Shown in pieces: positions 43,988-52,102 of a DNA stretch of 64,000 nt. The position numbers and the translations under genes are program-made. This DNA is from Clostridiales bacterium UBA3678 (lineage in GTDB: Bacteria > Bacillota > Clostridia > TANB77 > CAG-508): NCBI GenBank assembly GCA_002372935.1, contig DFJF01000007.1, positions 33,293 through 97,292 on the forward strand, written 5' to 3'. Each line of letters begins with the position of its first letter. The stretch's first letter is position 1. The notes under the pieces were generated by a model that was not told where the DNA came from, did no database searches, and worked only from the letters and a program-made list of their open reading frames with translations.

Positions 43988-44641
43988 ATGAAAAGAAAAG
44001 AAAAATTATCTAGAAGACAAAAAAGAGCCAAAAGAAGATCAATTTTTAAAACTCTATTTTTACTATCAGTGACCTTGATTTTCAATACTTATGCATGGTT
44101 CTTATATACTACTACTGTATCATCAAATTTAACAGCACATGTTGATGCATGGCATGTAGAATTTAGGATTGATGATAAAACAGTAGAAAAAGAATTTAAA
44201 ATTCAAATAGATCACGCATATCCTGGTATGAAAGATGAAATAAAAAAAATAACAATAATAAATGATGGAGATAGAGAGGCAGGAATAGGATATGTTGTAA
44301 AGTCAGTAAGAATTTTTGATGAACAATTTGTTGCAACAGATCAGTTATCTTCAGGTGAATCTGTACCTACAGGAGCAACAGGGTTAACAGCTGATGAATT
44401 ATTAGATAAAATAGAAAATGATTATCCATTTCATGTAACTTTTACAACTAGTGCAGATAAAATATTGACTGGTGAATCTCAAGATTTAAATATTAATTTT
44501 GCATGGGCATATGAATCTGGTGATGATGAAAAAGACACAAATTATGGTACTACTTCTTATGAATATAGTCAAGTAAATTCAGGTAAGGCAGCAATTGAAA
44601 TGTCTATAAAACTGATTGTTGCACAGGATGAAACAAGTTAA
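43988..44641 (+). CDS. TasA/camelysin-like secreted matrix protein
   Basis: A 217-aa secreted protein. A basic N-terminus (RRQKRAKRRS) and one helix end in NTYAWFLYTTTVSSNLTAHVDAW, close to the S-Y-A-W-F exit of the protein at 3938. The mature beta-rich part carries EFRIDDKTVEKEF, ITIINDGDREAGIGY and a region with Tyr/Gly/Thr (YGTTSYEYSQV). AAAGGAGG lies 7 nt before the ATG. It is the last gene of the second matrix operon and ends in a bidirectional terminator shared with another camelysin-like gene on the opposite strand. Confidence 0.78.
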   Translation: MKRKEKLSRRQKRAKRRSIFKTLFLLSVTLIFNTYAWFLYTTTVSSNLTAHVDAWHVEFRIDDKTVEKEFKIQIDHAYPGMKDEIKKITIINDGDREAGIGYVVKSVRIFDEQFVATDQLSSGESVPTGATGLTADELLDKIENDYPFHVTFTTSADKILTGESQDLNINFAWAYESGDDEKDTNYGTTSYEYSQVNSGKAAIEMSIKLIVAQDETS

Positions 44642-44652
44642 TTATACATAAT

Positions 44653-44698
44653 AAAAAACTCTCTACTATATAAATTTTTATATAGTAGAGAGTTTTTT
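44653..44698. terminator. Bidirectional terminator between convergent matrix genes
   Basis: AAAAAACTCTCTACTATA pairs perfectly with TATAGTAGAGAGTTTTTT in a 22-bp stem, with A run and T run on its two sides. Confidence 0.92.
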
Positions 44699-45279
44699 TA
44701 AGTTATTTGTTCAAATGAAATATTTGTAGTAATAATTGCATTTCCGTTATTTATAGCGACTGAAGTGTCATTTGTATCATTCATAGTTTCTGAAGAATCA
44801 TTGTCTATCCATTTTACATAAACTCTTACAGAACATGTGTCAACAGTTTCAGAAACTGAATCAGTTATCTCTTTTTTAGAATCATCTAGATAAGTTATTT
44901 GACTATTTCCATTCCTTGAATATCCAATTATTTTTGCATCTTTTATATCACTATTTTCAGCAACAGAACATGTTATATGAAATCTAAAAGGCAATGAAAC
45001 ATTTGAAGAATCAATTATTAAATCATAATAACCTGTTGCTCCTGGAACCATATAATCTTCAATATAATAATCACTTTTTGGAACTTTCAAACTCAAGGTT
45101 GAAGAAAAATCTGAATTTTGTAATATATCTTGTTTATTCAAAATTAAATTCCACTGAGCTATATTTACATTAGTGCCTCCATCAATTGATGTTAGATATT
45201 TTGCATAAGTTGATCTTATAATAAGTAAAGAAATTATTATCCATAAACATGCAAATATTAAAAATACTCTTTTTTTCAT
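44698..45279 (-). CDS. TasA/camelysin-like secreted protein (opposite strand)
   Basis: A 193-aa secreted protein. Its N-terminal helix (VFLIFACLWIIISLLIIR) leads to STYAKYLTSIDGG, matching the NSYAKYIAEASG exit of the gene at 36810. The mature part has AQWNLILNKQDI, ATGYYDLIIDSSNVSLPFRF and VYVKWIDNDS, the same G-Y-D-I-D-S-RF and K-W-x-D signatures, so the two are paralogues. It is transcribed separately and towards the operon. AAAGGGTTT upstream of the ATG is a moderate ribosome site, and a TGATATAAT-like -10 lies upstream on the minus strand. It presumably depends on one of the three SipW-type peptidases. Confidence 0.75.
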   Translation of the reverse strand: MKKRVFLIFACLWIIISLLIIRSTYAKYLTSIDGGTNVNIAQWNLILNKQDILQNSDFSSTLSLKVPKSDYYIEDYMVPGATGYYDLIIDSSNVSLPFRFHITCSVAENSDIKDAKIIGYSRNGNSQITYLDDSKKEITDSVSETVDTCSVRVYVKWIDNDSSETMNDTNDTSVAINNGNAIITTNISFEQIT

Positions 45280-45407
45280 ACTAAAACCCTTTCAATAATT
45301 CTATTAATTATATAATTATATCATAGATTTAAATATAAATAAATGATGTAATGAAAAAGTAAAAGATTTGTAATTAAATTGTAAATAAAATTTCTTGAAT
45401 AAATTAC

Positions 45408-45435
45408 TTGTAAAATAAAAATTAAATGGTATAAT
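45408..45435 (+). promoter_or_regulatory. Promoter of pfk
   Basis: TTGTAA (45408-45413), 16 bp, TATAAT (45430-45435). Confidence 0.6.
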
Positions 45436-45472
45436 AATAAAGTGAGTTAAATTTGAAAGGAAGAGATAAAAA

Positions 45473-46615
45473 ATGTCAGATATAAAAAAAATAGCAATAT
45501 TAATAAATGGTGGAGATGCACCTGGGCTAAATGCTGTAATAAGAGCCATTGTAAGAACAGCAGAAAAAAATGGAATTGAAAGTTATGGATTTATAGAAGG
45601 ATTCAAAGGATTATTAGAAAACAATTATGTTAGATTAGATAAATCTTCTATTTCTTCTGGAATATTGCAAAAAGGTGGAGCAATAATTGGCTCATCATTA
45701 AATACAAATGTTTTTAATTTGAAAACCATTGAAAATGGACAAGAAGTATATAAAGATTTTTCTGATAAATGTGTACAAAATTTAAAAGATGATGGAATAG
45801 ATTGCTTATTTACATTAGGTGGAGATAGTACTCAAAAATCAGCAAGAGACTTTTCATTAAAAGGAATCAAAGTAATAGGTGTTCCAAAGACAATAGACAA
45901 TGATGTAGCATGTACTGAGGCTACTTTTGGATATAATACTGCTGTATCTGTTGCGACAGAAGCGTTAGATAGATTGCATACTACTGCTGAAACACATAAT
46001 AGAATAATGGTTCTAGAGGTTATGGGAAGATATGCAGGCTGGATTGCATTAGAATCTGCAATATCAGGTGGAGCAGATGTTGCATTACTTCCAGAAATAC
46101 CTTATGATATGGATAAAGTAATAGCAAAAATTGAAGAAAGAAAAAGTATTGGAAAGAACTTTAGTGTAATAGTTGTTTCAGAAGGTGCTTATCCAAAAGG
46201 AGGAAGTATTTCTGTAAAAAATACTAGAGAAGGTGGAAAAGGAGTTATTAATATTCAACTTGGTGGCGCAGGAGAAACTGTTGCAAAAGAGATAGAAAAA
46301 AGAACTGGAATTACAAGCAGAAATACAACATTAGGATATATACAAAGAGGAGGAACACCAACTGCAACAGATAGAGTTTTATCTACAAAATATGGTGCTA
46401 AAGCCATGGAACTTGCATTAGAAGGAAAATTTAATGTATTAACTGTTTTAAAAAATGGAAAACTAGATTATGTTTCTTTAGAAGATGTTGTAGGGAACAA
46501 TAAAGAAATAGGTGCTGTAGAAGGTGGAACAGAAGATAGTAATATGAGAGTAGTAACTATGGATGATGATTTAATAAAAACAGCAAGAAATATTGGAATT
46601 TGCTTGGGAGATTAG
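45473..46615 (+). CDS. pfk: 6-phosphofructokinase (possibly PPi-type)
   Basis: A 380-aa phosphofructokinase phosphorylating fructose-6-P in glycolysis. INGGDAPGLNAVIR opens the fold, LGGDSTQKSA is the phosphoryl-donor loop, PKTIDNDV holds the catalytic Asp and ALDRLHTTAETHNRIMVLEVMGR the sugar-phosphate site. After GGD the residue is Ser, where ATP enzymes have Gly and PPi enzymes usually Asp. The Lys in PKTIDND is typical of PPi-dependent and group III enzymes, so the phosphoryl donor is uncertain. It is longer than the 320-aa ATP-PFK of Bacillus. GAAAGGAAG lies upstream of the ATG. Its end overlaps alternative starts of the next gene. Confidence 0.92.
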   Translation: MSDIKKIAILINGGDAPGLNAVIRAIVRTAEKNGIESYGFIEGFKGLLENNYVRLDKSSISSGILQKGGAIIGSSLNTNVFNLKTIENGQEVYKDFSDKCVQNLKDDGIDCLFTLGGDSTQKSARDFSLKGIKVIGVPKTIDNDVACTEATFGYNTAVSVATEALDRLHTTAETHNRIMVLEVMGRYAGWIALESAISGGADVALLPEIPYDMDKVIAKIEERKSIGKNFSVIVVSEGAYPKGGSISVKNTREGGKGVINIQLGGAGETVAKEIEKRTGITSRNTTLGYIQRGGTPTATDRVLSTKYGAKAMELALEGKFNVLTVLKNGKLDYVSLEDVVGNNKEIGAVEGGTEDSNMRVVTMDDDLIKTARNIGICLGD

Positions 46616-46638
46616 AAGAAAGAGAGATATTACAAAAT

Positions 46639-47280
46639 ATGAAACAAAAAAAGTCATTAATAATATTTTTTTGTATTATAATTATTTTATTAATTTTTTC
46701 ATTAATATGTATCTTTAAAAAAGATAAAAATGATAGAGTAATAAGTATGTATCAAAATTTATTAAATAAACCACAATTTACATTTACTTTAGAAGAAATT
46801 GCAAATAATTTTAAAATTGTAGTTTCTCAAGATAGGGGTAATTTAAGTATTGATATGAATTCTGCAGATGAACATACAACATCACTTGCAATAAATGGAG
46901 ATTCATATTTTATTATGCATGATAGCCAAGAGTATTATGACTATGGAAGTGAAGAAGTAGAAGCTAATATTGTAACTACAGGTTTAAAAGAAATTACCAA
47001 AAAAGGATATAATAATGGCAAAGAAGAAATTTATGGAAAAAATTATTATTATGAAGAATATGAGAATGATGATGCTAATTTTGTAATGTATACTAATCAT
47101 AATGAAACATCAAATATTAAAACTAGATTTTATTTTGACGGAAATGATATAAAATATATAAAAAATATAATTACTACAGATGAAGATGTAACAGAAGAAT
47201 TACTAAAAATTACATTAAATTATAATGTCGATGAAAATGTATTTAAAATACCAGATGATTATGCTGAAGTTAATTATTAA
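46639..47280 (+). CDS. Membrane-anchored extracytoplasmic protein, unknown function
   Basis: A 213-aa protein starting at ATG 46639. An upstream TTG at 46600 would overlap pfk by 16 nt and adds a charged leader before the helix, so it is less likely. One N-terminal helix (SLIIFFCIIIILLIFSLICIF) anchors a beta-rich domain with many Tyr, Asn and Glu residues (SFIMHDSQEYYDYG-like strands, GKNYYYEEYENDD). The strand pattern recalls lipid- or polysaccharide-binding LolA-type shells, but no signature is certain and no lipobox Cys is present. It follows pfk closely, so it is likely co-transcribed. Confidence 0.5.
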   Translation: MKQKKSLIIFFCIIIILLIFSLICIFKKDKNDRVISMYQNLLNKPQFTFTLEEIANNFKIVVSQDRGNLSIDMNSADEHTTSLAINGDSYFIMHDSQEYYDYGSEEVEANIVTTGLKEITKKGYNNGKEEIYGKNYYYEEYENDDANFVMYTNHNETSNIKTRFYFDGNDIKYIKNIITTDEDVTEELLKITLNYNVDENVFKIPDDYAEVNY

Positions 47281-47342
47281 TTTAATTAATAAAAAAGACT
47301 AATTAAAAGCCAAAATTTTAAGAAACGAAAGGAGAAAATAAA

Positions 47343-48503
47343 ATGAGTACAAAATTTGTTTTAAACGAAACATCTTATTTTGGACAAGGTGCAAGAGAAA
47401 ATCTTGCAGGAGAAATTCTAAAGAGAGGATTTAAAAAGATATTTTTAGTATCTGATAAATCTTTAGTAGAAGCAGGAGTTACAAGAAAGGTTGAAGAAGA
47501 ATTAAAAAAAGCAAATATTGCTTATGATTTATATTCAAAGATAAAACCAAATCCAACAATTGGAAATGTGTTAGATGGAGTCAAAGCTTGCAGAAGAGCA
47601 AAAGCTGATGCCATTGTTTCTGTAGGTGGTGGATCTAGTATGGATACAGCAAAAGGAATTTCAATTATAATGACAAATCCAGATCGTGCAGATGTAAGAT
47701 CATTAAATGGTCTTTCAAATACTAAAAATAAAGGACTACCTTTGATTTGCCTTCCAACAACAGCAGGTACAGCTTCAGAAGTTACAATAAATTATGTTAT
47801 AACAGATGAAGAAAGAAAAATAAAAATGGTATGTGTAGATCCAAATGATATACCAATTTTAGCAATTGTGGATACAGAACTTATGGCATCTATGCCAAAG
47901 GGTTTAGCTGCTGCAACAGGGCTTGATGCTTTAACACATGCTGTAGAAGGATATATTACAAAAGCTCATAATTTAATGAGTGATATGTTCCATATGCAAG
48001 CTATTAAATTAATATTTGCAAATTTAACAAAAGCAGTAAATGATAAGGATCCTAATGCAATTGAAATGATGGGATATGCTCAATATATAGCTGGAATGGG
48101 ATTTAGTAATGTTGGACTTGGAATAGTACATTCAATGGCACATCAATTAGGTGCTGTATATGACACACCACATGGAATAGCTAATGCAATGTTATTACCT
48201 ACAGTTATGAGATTTAATGGAGAAGATCCTGCAACAGCTCAAAGATTTAGAGAAATATTATGTGAAATAGGAAGACCAGATGCTGCAAATTTAAATGATC
48301 AAGATGTAATAAATACATTTGTATGGATGATTTCAGAACTTTCAAAGTCTGTAGGTGTTACTCAAAAGATTTCAGATTATGGAGCAAGAGAAGAGGATAT
48401 CGAAATGCTTGCTGAAAAAGCTATGGAAGATCCTTGTAAACCAGGAAATCCAAGAGATGTAACAAAAGAAGATTTTATTAGATTATATAGACAAGCTATG
48501 TAA
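47343..48503 (+). CDS. Iron-containing alcohol dehydrogenase (FucO/lactaldehyde reductase-like)
   Basis: A 386-aa group III metal-dependent alcohol dehydrogenase that reduces short aldehydes with NAD(P)H in fermentation. SVGGGSSMDTAKG is the dinucleotide-binding loop (about residues 97-109) and PTTAGTASEVT follows. Metal ligands are expected in AATGLDALTHAVEGY, VHSMAHQLGAVYDTPHG (His residues). Length and motif order match FucO/DhaT-type enzymes, but the substrate cannot be fixed from sequence. AACGAAAGGAG precedes the ATG. Confidence 0.92.
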   Translation: MSTKFVLNETSYFGQGARENLAGEILKRGFKKIFLVSDKSLVEAGVTRKVEEELKKANIAYDLYSKIKPNPTIGNVLDGVKACRRAKADAIVSVGGGSSMDTAKGISIIMTNPDRADVRSLNGLSNTKNKGLPLICLPTTAGTASEVTINYVITDEERKIKMVCVDPNDIPILAIVDTELMASMPKGLAAATGLDALTHAVEGYITKAHNLMSDMFHMQAIKLIFANLTKAVNDKDPNAIEMMGYAQYIAGMGFSNVGLGIVHSMAHQLGAVYDTPHGIANAMLLPTVMRFNGEDPATAQRFREILCEIGRPDAANLNDQDVINTFVWMISELSKSVGVTQKISDYGAREEDIEMLAEKAMEDPCKPGNPRDVTKEDFIRLYRQAM

Positions 48504-48552
48504 AAAAACATTAATTAATATTAGGACATATTTTTCTTATTTTTGAATACAC

Positions 48553-48592
48553 ATTATGTAATAAGATTTATAAAGGAGTTTTATTACATAAT
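48553..48592 (+). promoter_or_regulatory. Hairpin enclosing the ribosome site of spoIIM
   Basis: ATTATGTAATAA (48553-48564) and TTATTACATAAT (48581-48592) form a perfect 12-bp stem. The loop exposes AAAGGAG, and the 3' arm ends in the first two bases of the start codon. This could modulate initiation or be an operator for a dimeric protein. Confidence 0.45.
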
Positions 48593-49220
48593 GCAGAATT
48601 CAAAAATAAGAATAGTAATAAAAAATTATATTAAAAATAATAACAAAGAATATATTTTAGCTACTTTATTGTTTTTAATAGGTCTGTTTACAGGAGTTTT
48701 GATAATTAATAATTTATCAGATAATGACATAACAAATATTGAGACATACATAAATAATTTTTTCATAAACTTTAAATCAACAGAAAATATAGATAAATTG
48801 CAATTAATTTCTACTTCAATAAAAAATAATGTTTTTTTAGCTTTGATTATATGGGGAGCTGGAACAACAATAATTGGAATCCCAATAGTTTTAATTGTAA
48901 TATTATATAGAGGAATAATATTAGGCTATACTATATCTGCCTTTTCTATTGTACTTGGAACATATAAAGGCTTACTTTTTTGCCTTATAACGATATTTCT
49001 CCAAAACATATTATTTATACCTGCTATTCTTACACTGGGAGTGAGCAGTATAAAACTTTACAAATCTATAATAAAAGACAGAAGAAGAGAGAATATAAAA
49101 GTGGGTGTAATAAGACATACAATTATCGCCTTATTGATGACAATAATATTAATTTTATCATCAGTATTTGAAAATGTTGTATCATTAGGTATTTTAAAGA
49201 AATTTATTATATTTTTTTAA
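48591..49220 (+). CDS. spoIIM: Stage II sporulation protein M-like membrane protein
   Basis: A 209-aa polytopic protein of the SpoIIM/DUF95 family with five hydrophobic segments. SpoIIM forms the DMP complex with SpoIID and SpoIIP that dissolves septal peptidoglycan during engulfment. YILATLLFLIGLFTGVL and NNVFLALIIWGAG are the family pattern, as is the following LYRGIILGYT. ATG 48591 is preferred; the frame also extends upstream to TTG 48543. AAAGGAG lies 12 nt upstream within a hairpin loop. It is followed by xerD, as in B. subtilis where spoIIM, fur and xerD are neighbours. This suggests a spore-forming ancestry. Confidence 0.85.
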   Translation: MQNSKIRIVIKNYIKNNNKEYILATLLFLIGLFTGVLIINNLSDNDITNIETYINNFFINFKSTENIDKLQLISTSIKNNVFLALIIWGAGTTIIGIPIVLIVILYRGIILGYTISAFSIVLGTYKGLLFCLITIFLQNILFIPAILTLGVSSIKLYKSIIKDRRRENIKVGVIRHTIIALLMTIILILSSVFENVVSLGILKKFIIFF

Positions 49221-49303
49221 AGAAAAAACAAAAAAACTATTTACTTTTTTAAAATAGTTTGATATAACATATATAGTTTATGTAAATAGATGAGGGGTAA
49301 GCA

Positions 49304-50188
49304 ATGGAAAAACAATTAAAACAATTTTTAAAATTTTTAGAAAATGATAAAAAAGCATCAAATAATACAATACAATCTTATAAAAGAGACTTAGAGCAAT
49401 ATAAAAATTATTTAAAAAATCATAATCTTAAATATAATAAAGTGAAAGAAAAAGAAATAAAAGAATATTTGGATTATTTAGTAAAAGAGGAAAACAAGAA
49501 AGCTTCTACAATATCCAGAATGATAGCATCTATACGTTCATTCTATCAATATGAAATAAAAAACAAAAAGATAACCACAAATCCTATAGAAAATCTACAA
49601 TCACCAAAAGTAGAAAAAAAGGTACCATGTATCTTGACAACAGAGGAAGTAGATTTACTTTTAAAACAACCTACAAATGTTGATTTAAAGGGAATAAGAG
49701 ATAAGGCTATGTTAGAATTTGCTTATGCTACAGGAATGAGAGTAACAGAAATTATTTCTTTAGATGTAGAAGATGTAAATTTAGAACAAGGTTATGTTGT
49801 ATGTAAAAGTAAAAATAAAGCTAGAGAGATTCCTTTAGGTAGAATGGCATTAGAATCTGTTAAAGAATATTTAAATAAATCACGTGAAATTCTAGTAAAA
49901 AGTGACAAAGAAACAGCTTTATTTGTTAATATAAATGGTAAAAGACTTACAAGACAAGGATTTTGGAAGATAATAAAATATTATCAAGAACAAGCTCATA
50001 TAGACAAAGACATTACACCACATACTTTAAGACATTCTTTTGCAACACATCTTTTACAAAATGGAGCAGATTTAAAATCAATCCAAACAATGCTTGGACA
50101 TTCTGATATTTCATCAACACAAGTGTATATGAAGTTTCAAAATGATGGATTAAATAATGTCTACAAAAAAGCACACCCTCGTGCTTAA
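49304..50188 (+). CDS. xerD: Site-specific tyrosine recombinase XerD
   Basis: A 294-aa tyrosine recombinase resolving chromosome dimers at dif. The N-terminal SAM-like DNA-binding domain (ASNNTIQSYKRDLEQYKNYL) spans residues 1-90. Catalytic residues are visible: Arg in YATGMRVTEI, His and Arg in TPHTLRHSFATHLL, His in MLGHSDISSTQ and the nucleophile Tyr in VYMKF. Length is normal for XerD and the spoIIM linkage supports it over XerC or a phage integrase. GAGGGGTAAGC precedes the ATG. Confidence 0.93.
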   Translation: MEKQLKQFLKFLENDKKASNNTIQSYKRDLEQYKNYLKNHNLKYNKVKEKEIKEYLDYLVKEENKKASTISRMIASIRSFYQYEIKNKKITTNPIENLQSPKVEKKVPCILTTEEVDLLLKQPTNVDLKGIRDKAMLEFAYATGMRVTEIISLDVEDVNLEQGYVVCKSKNKAREIPLGRMALESVKEYLNKSREILVKSDKETALFVNINGKRLTRQGFWKIIKYYQEQAHIDKDITPHTLRHSFATHLLQNGADLKSIQTMLGHSDISSTQVYMKFQNDGLNNVYKKAHPRA

Positions 50189-50200
50189 TATATGTTATTT

Positions 50201-50235
50201 AGAAAAAGTGCTAAAGTAAAGCACTTTTTCTATTA
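50201..50235 (+). terminator. Terminator after xerD
   Basis: AGAAAAAGTGCT (50201-50212) pairs with AGCACTTTTTCT (50220-50231). Confidence 0.8.
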
Positions 50236-50311
50236 AATAAAAGTAGTTAAAAAATAATTACAATTTTTGCTACATCCTTGGTTAGAAACTTAAAAAGGAA
50301 TGATATTAAAT

Positions 50312-51208
50312 ATGAAAATAGGAATAGATTTAGGTGGAAGTCATATAGGCTTAGGAGTAATTAATTCAGATAACAATATTTTAGAAAACTATGAAAAAGA
50401 CTTTACAGAAGAAGAAAAGAAAGATATTTTACCTGTTATAGAAAATTATATAATAAATATGGTGAATAATATAAAAAAACAATACGATATAGAAGAAATT
50501 GGAATTGCAGTACCAGGGGTTACAAAAAATGGTATAATTTTAAGGACAATAAATCTTGGAATAAACAATTATAATATATCAAAAAAAATATCCGAAAATT
50601 TGCATATACCTGTCAAACTTAGAAATGATGCAAAATGTGCATGTTTAGCAGAATATGCACATATGGTAAAAGAAGATTCTAGTTTAAAAGATATAACAAT
50701 GCTATTTTTAACAATAGGAACTGGTATTGGTGGTGGAGTAATATATAATGGAAAACTGTTAGAAGGACATATGTTTGAGGGATATGAACTTGGACATATT
50801 GTTATAAAAGAAAATGGAATTCCATGTAAATGTGGTAAAAATGGGTGTTTCGAAAAATATGGAAGTATTTTAGAATATAAAAAGAAAGTAAAGCAAAGAT
50901 TAAATATACCAGAAAATGTAAATGCTGACCCATTGCGTGAGATAATGAAAGCAAGAAGAGAGGAAATTGCAGATATTGATAATCAATATATTTCTGATTT
51001 GGCACTTGGAATTTCGAATTTGATAAATATATTTGAGCCAGATACTATTGTATTAGGTGGTGGTTATTCTCATTTTAGTTATATGTTTGGAAATAGCTTA
51101 AAAGATGCTATTGTAAATTCTAATTTGTTATTTAATAAAAGAAATGATATAGATTTAAGAATTGCAAAACTTGGTAATGACGCAGGAATAATAGGTTCTA
51201 TTTTATGA
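50312..51208 (+). CDS. ROK-family sugar kinase
   Basis: A 298-aa ROK kinase, probably glucokinase. KIGIDLGGSHIGLGV is the N-terminal phosphate loop, NDAKCACLAEYAH the sugar/catalytic region with Asp, TIGTGIGGGVI the second phosphate site and PCKCGKNGCFEKYGS the zinc motif with three Cys. GGGYSHFS closes the adenosine pocket. ATG 50312 gives sensible spacing to AAAAAGGAA. ATG 50300 is an alternative but lacks a spaced ribosome site. Sugar specificity cannot be fixed from sequence. Confidence 0.9.
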   Translation: MKIGIDLGGSHIGLGVINSDNNILENYEKDFTEEEKKDILPVIENYIINMVNNIKKQYDIEEIGIAVPGVTKNGIILRTINLGINNYNISKKISENLHIPVKLRNDAKCACLAEYAHMVKEDSSLKDITMLFLTIGTGIGGGVIYNGKLLEGHMFEGYELGHIVIKENGIPCKCGKNGCFEKYGSILEYKKKVKQRLNIPENVNADPLREIMKARREEIADIDNQYISDLALGISNLINIFEPDTIVLGGGYSHFSYMFGNSLKDAIVNSNLLFNKRNDIDLRIAKLGNDAGIIGSIL

Positions 51209-51260
51209 AAAGCCTCAAATTTTAATGATTTATAAAATTATTAAAATTTGAAGCTTTTTT
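51208..51260 (+). terminator. Terminator after the ROK kinase
   Basis: AAAAGCCTCAAATTTTAAT pairs imperfectly with ATTAAAATTTGAAGCTTTTTT. Confidence 0.8.
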
Positions 51261-51334
51261 GTTGCCTTCATTATGTAACCATAGATAAGAAATTGCATAA
51301 AATATAATATAACAAATGATATAAGGGGGCAACT

Positions 51335-52102
51335 ATGGAGGTATTAAAAATAAGAAAATTATCTAAAAAATATCAACACGAGAATGGTGAAACACTGGCC
51401 CTAGATAATATAAATTTAGTTGTAGAGCAAGGAGAATTTGTAAGTATTATAGGGCCAAGTGGTTGTGGAAAATCTACATTGTTATCAATAATAACAGGAC
51501 TAGAAAGTAAAACAAGTGGAGATATTTTTATAGAAAACAAAAAAATGAATGGTATATCTTCTGAAATCGGTTATATGTTGCAAAAAGATTGCCTTTTAGA
51601 GTGGAGAACGATATATAGTAATGTTTTATTTGGTTTGGAAATTAAGCATATGAAAAATAGAGAAAATATTTTATATGCTGAAAGCCTTCTAAAAAAATAT
51701 GATTTGTATGATTTTAAGGATAAATATCCTAATCAATTATCTGGAGGAATGAGACAAAGAGTTGCATTAATTAGAACACTTTGTACCAAGCCTAAAATAT
51801 TACTATTAGATGAAGCTTTTTCTGCATTAGACTATCAAACAAGGATTAAAGTTACAGAAGATATATATAATATTTTGAAAAAAGAAAACATAACCACACT
51901 AATGGTAACACATGATATATCAGAAGCTATAAGTATGGCAGATAAAGTTGTAGTTTTAACAAAAAGACCAGGGACAATAAAAAAGATTCATAAGATACAT
52001 TTTGATTTAGAAAACAGAACTCCATTAAATTGTAGAGAAACTCCAAATTTTAGTGAATATTTTAACATACTTTGGAAGGAGTTGGGAGTAGATGAGCGAT
52101 GA
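51335..52102 (+). CDS. ABC transporter ATPase (SsuB/TauB/ThiZ type)
   Basis: A 255-aa ATPase subunit of an importer for sulfonate-, nitrate- or pyrimidine-type substrates. Walker A GPSGCGKSTLL (about residue 40), Q-loop MLQKDCLLEW, signature LSGGMRQRVAL, Walker B ILLLDEAFSALD and the switch His in VTHDISEAISMADK are all intact. AAGGGGGCAAC lies upstream of the ATG. It overlaps the permease gene by 11 nt, so translation is coupled. Three genes (ATPase, permease, binding protein) form the operon. The substrate is unknown. No TPP or other riboswitch was recognised upstream. Confidence 0.93.
   Translation: MEVLKIRKLSKKYQHENGETLALDNINLVVEQGEFVSIIGPSGCGKSTLLSIITGLESKTSGDIFIENKKMNGISSEIGYMLQKDCLLEWRTIYSNVLFGLEIKHMKNRENILYAESLLKKYDLYDFKDKYPNQLSGGMRQRVALIRTLCTKPKILLLDEAFSALDYQTRIKVTEDIYNILKKENITTLMVTHDISEAISMADKVVVLTKRPGTIKKIHKIHFDLENRTPLNCRETPNFSEYFNILWKELGVDER

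Noticed and set aside
49234..49260. Terminator between spoIIM and xerD
   Set aside because: AAACTATTT/AAATAGTTT can pair but no T run follows, and the A/T content makes the stem weak.
51261..51334. TPP or other riboswitch before the ABC transporter
   Set aside because: The short leader lacks CTGAGA, ACCTGAT and GGATAATGCCAGCG-type blocks, and only a weak GTTGCC/GGCAAC pairing is visible.
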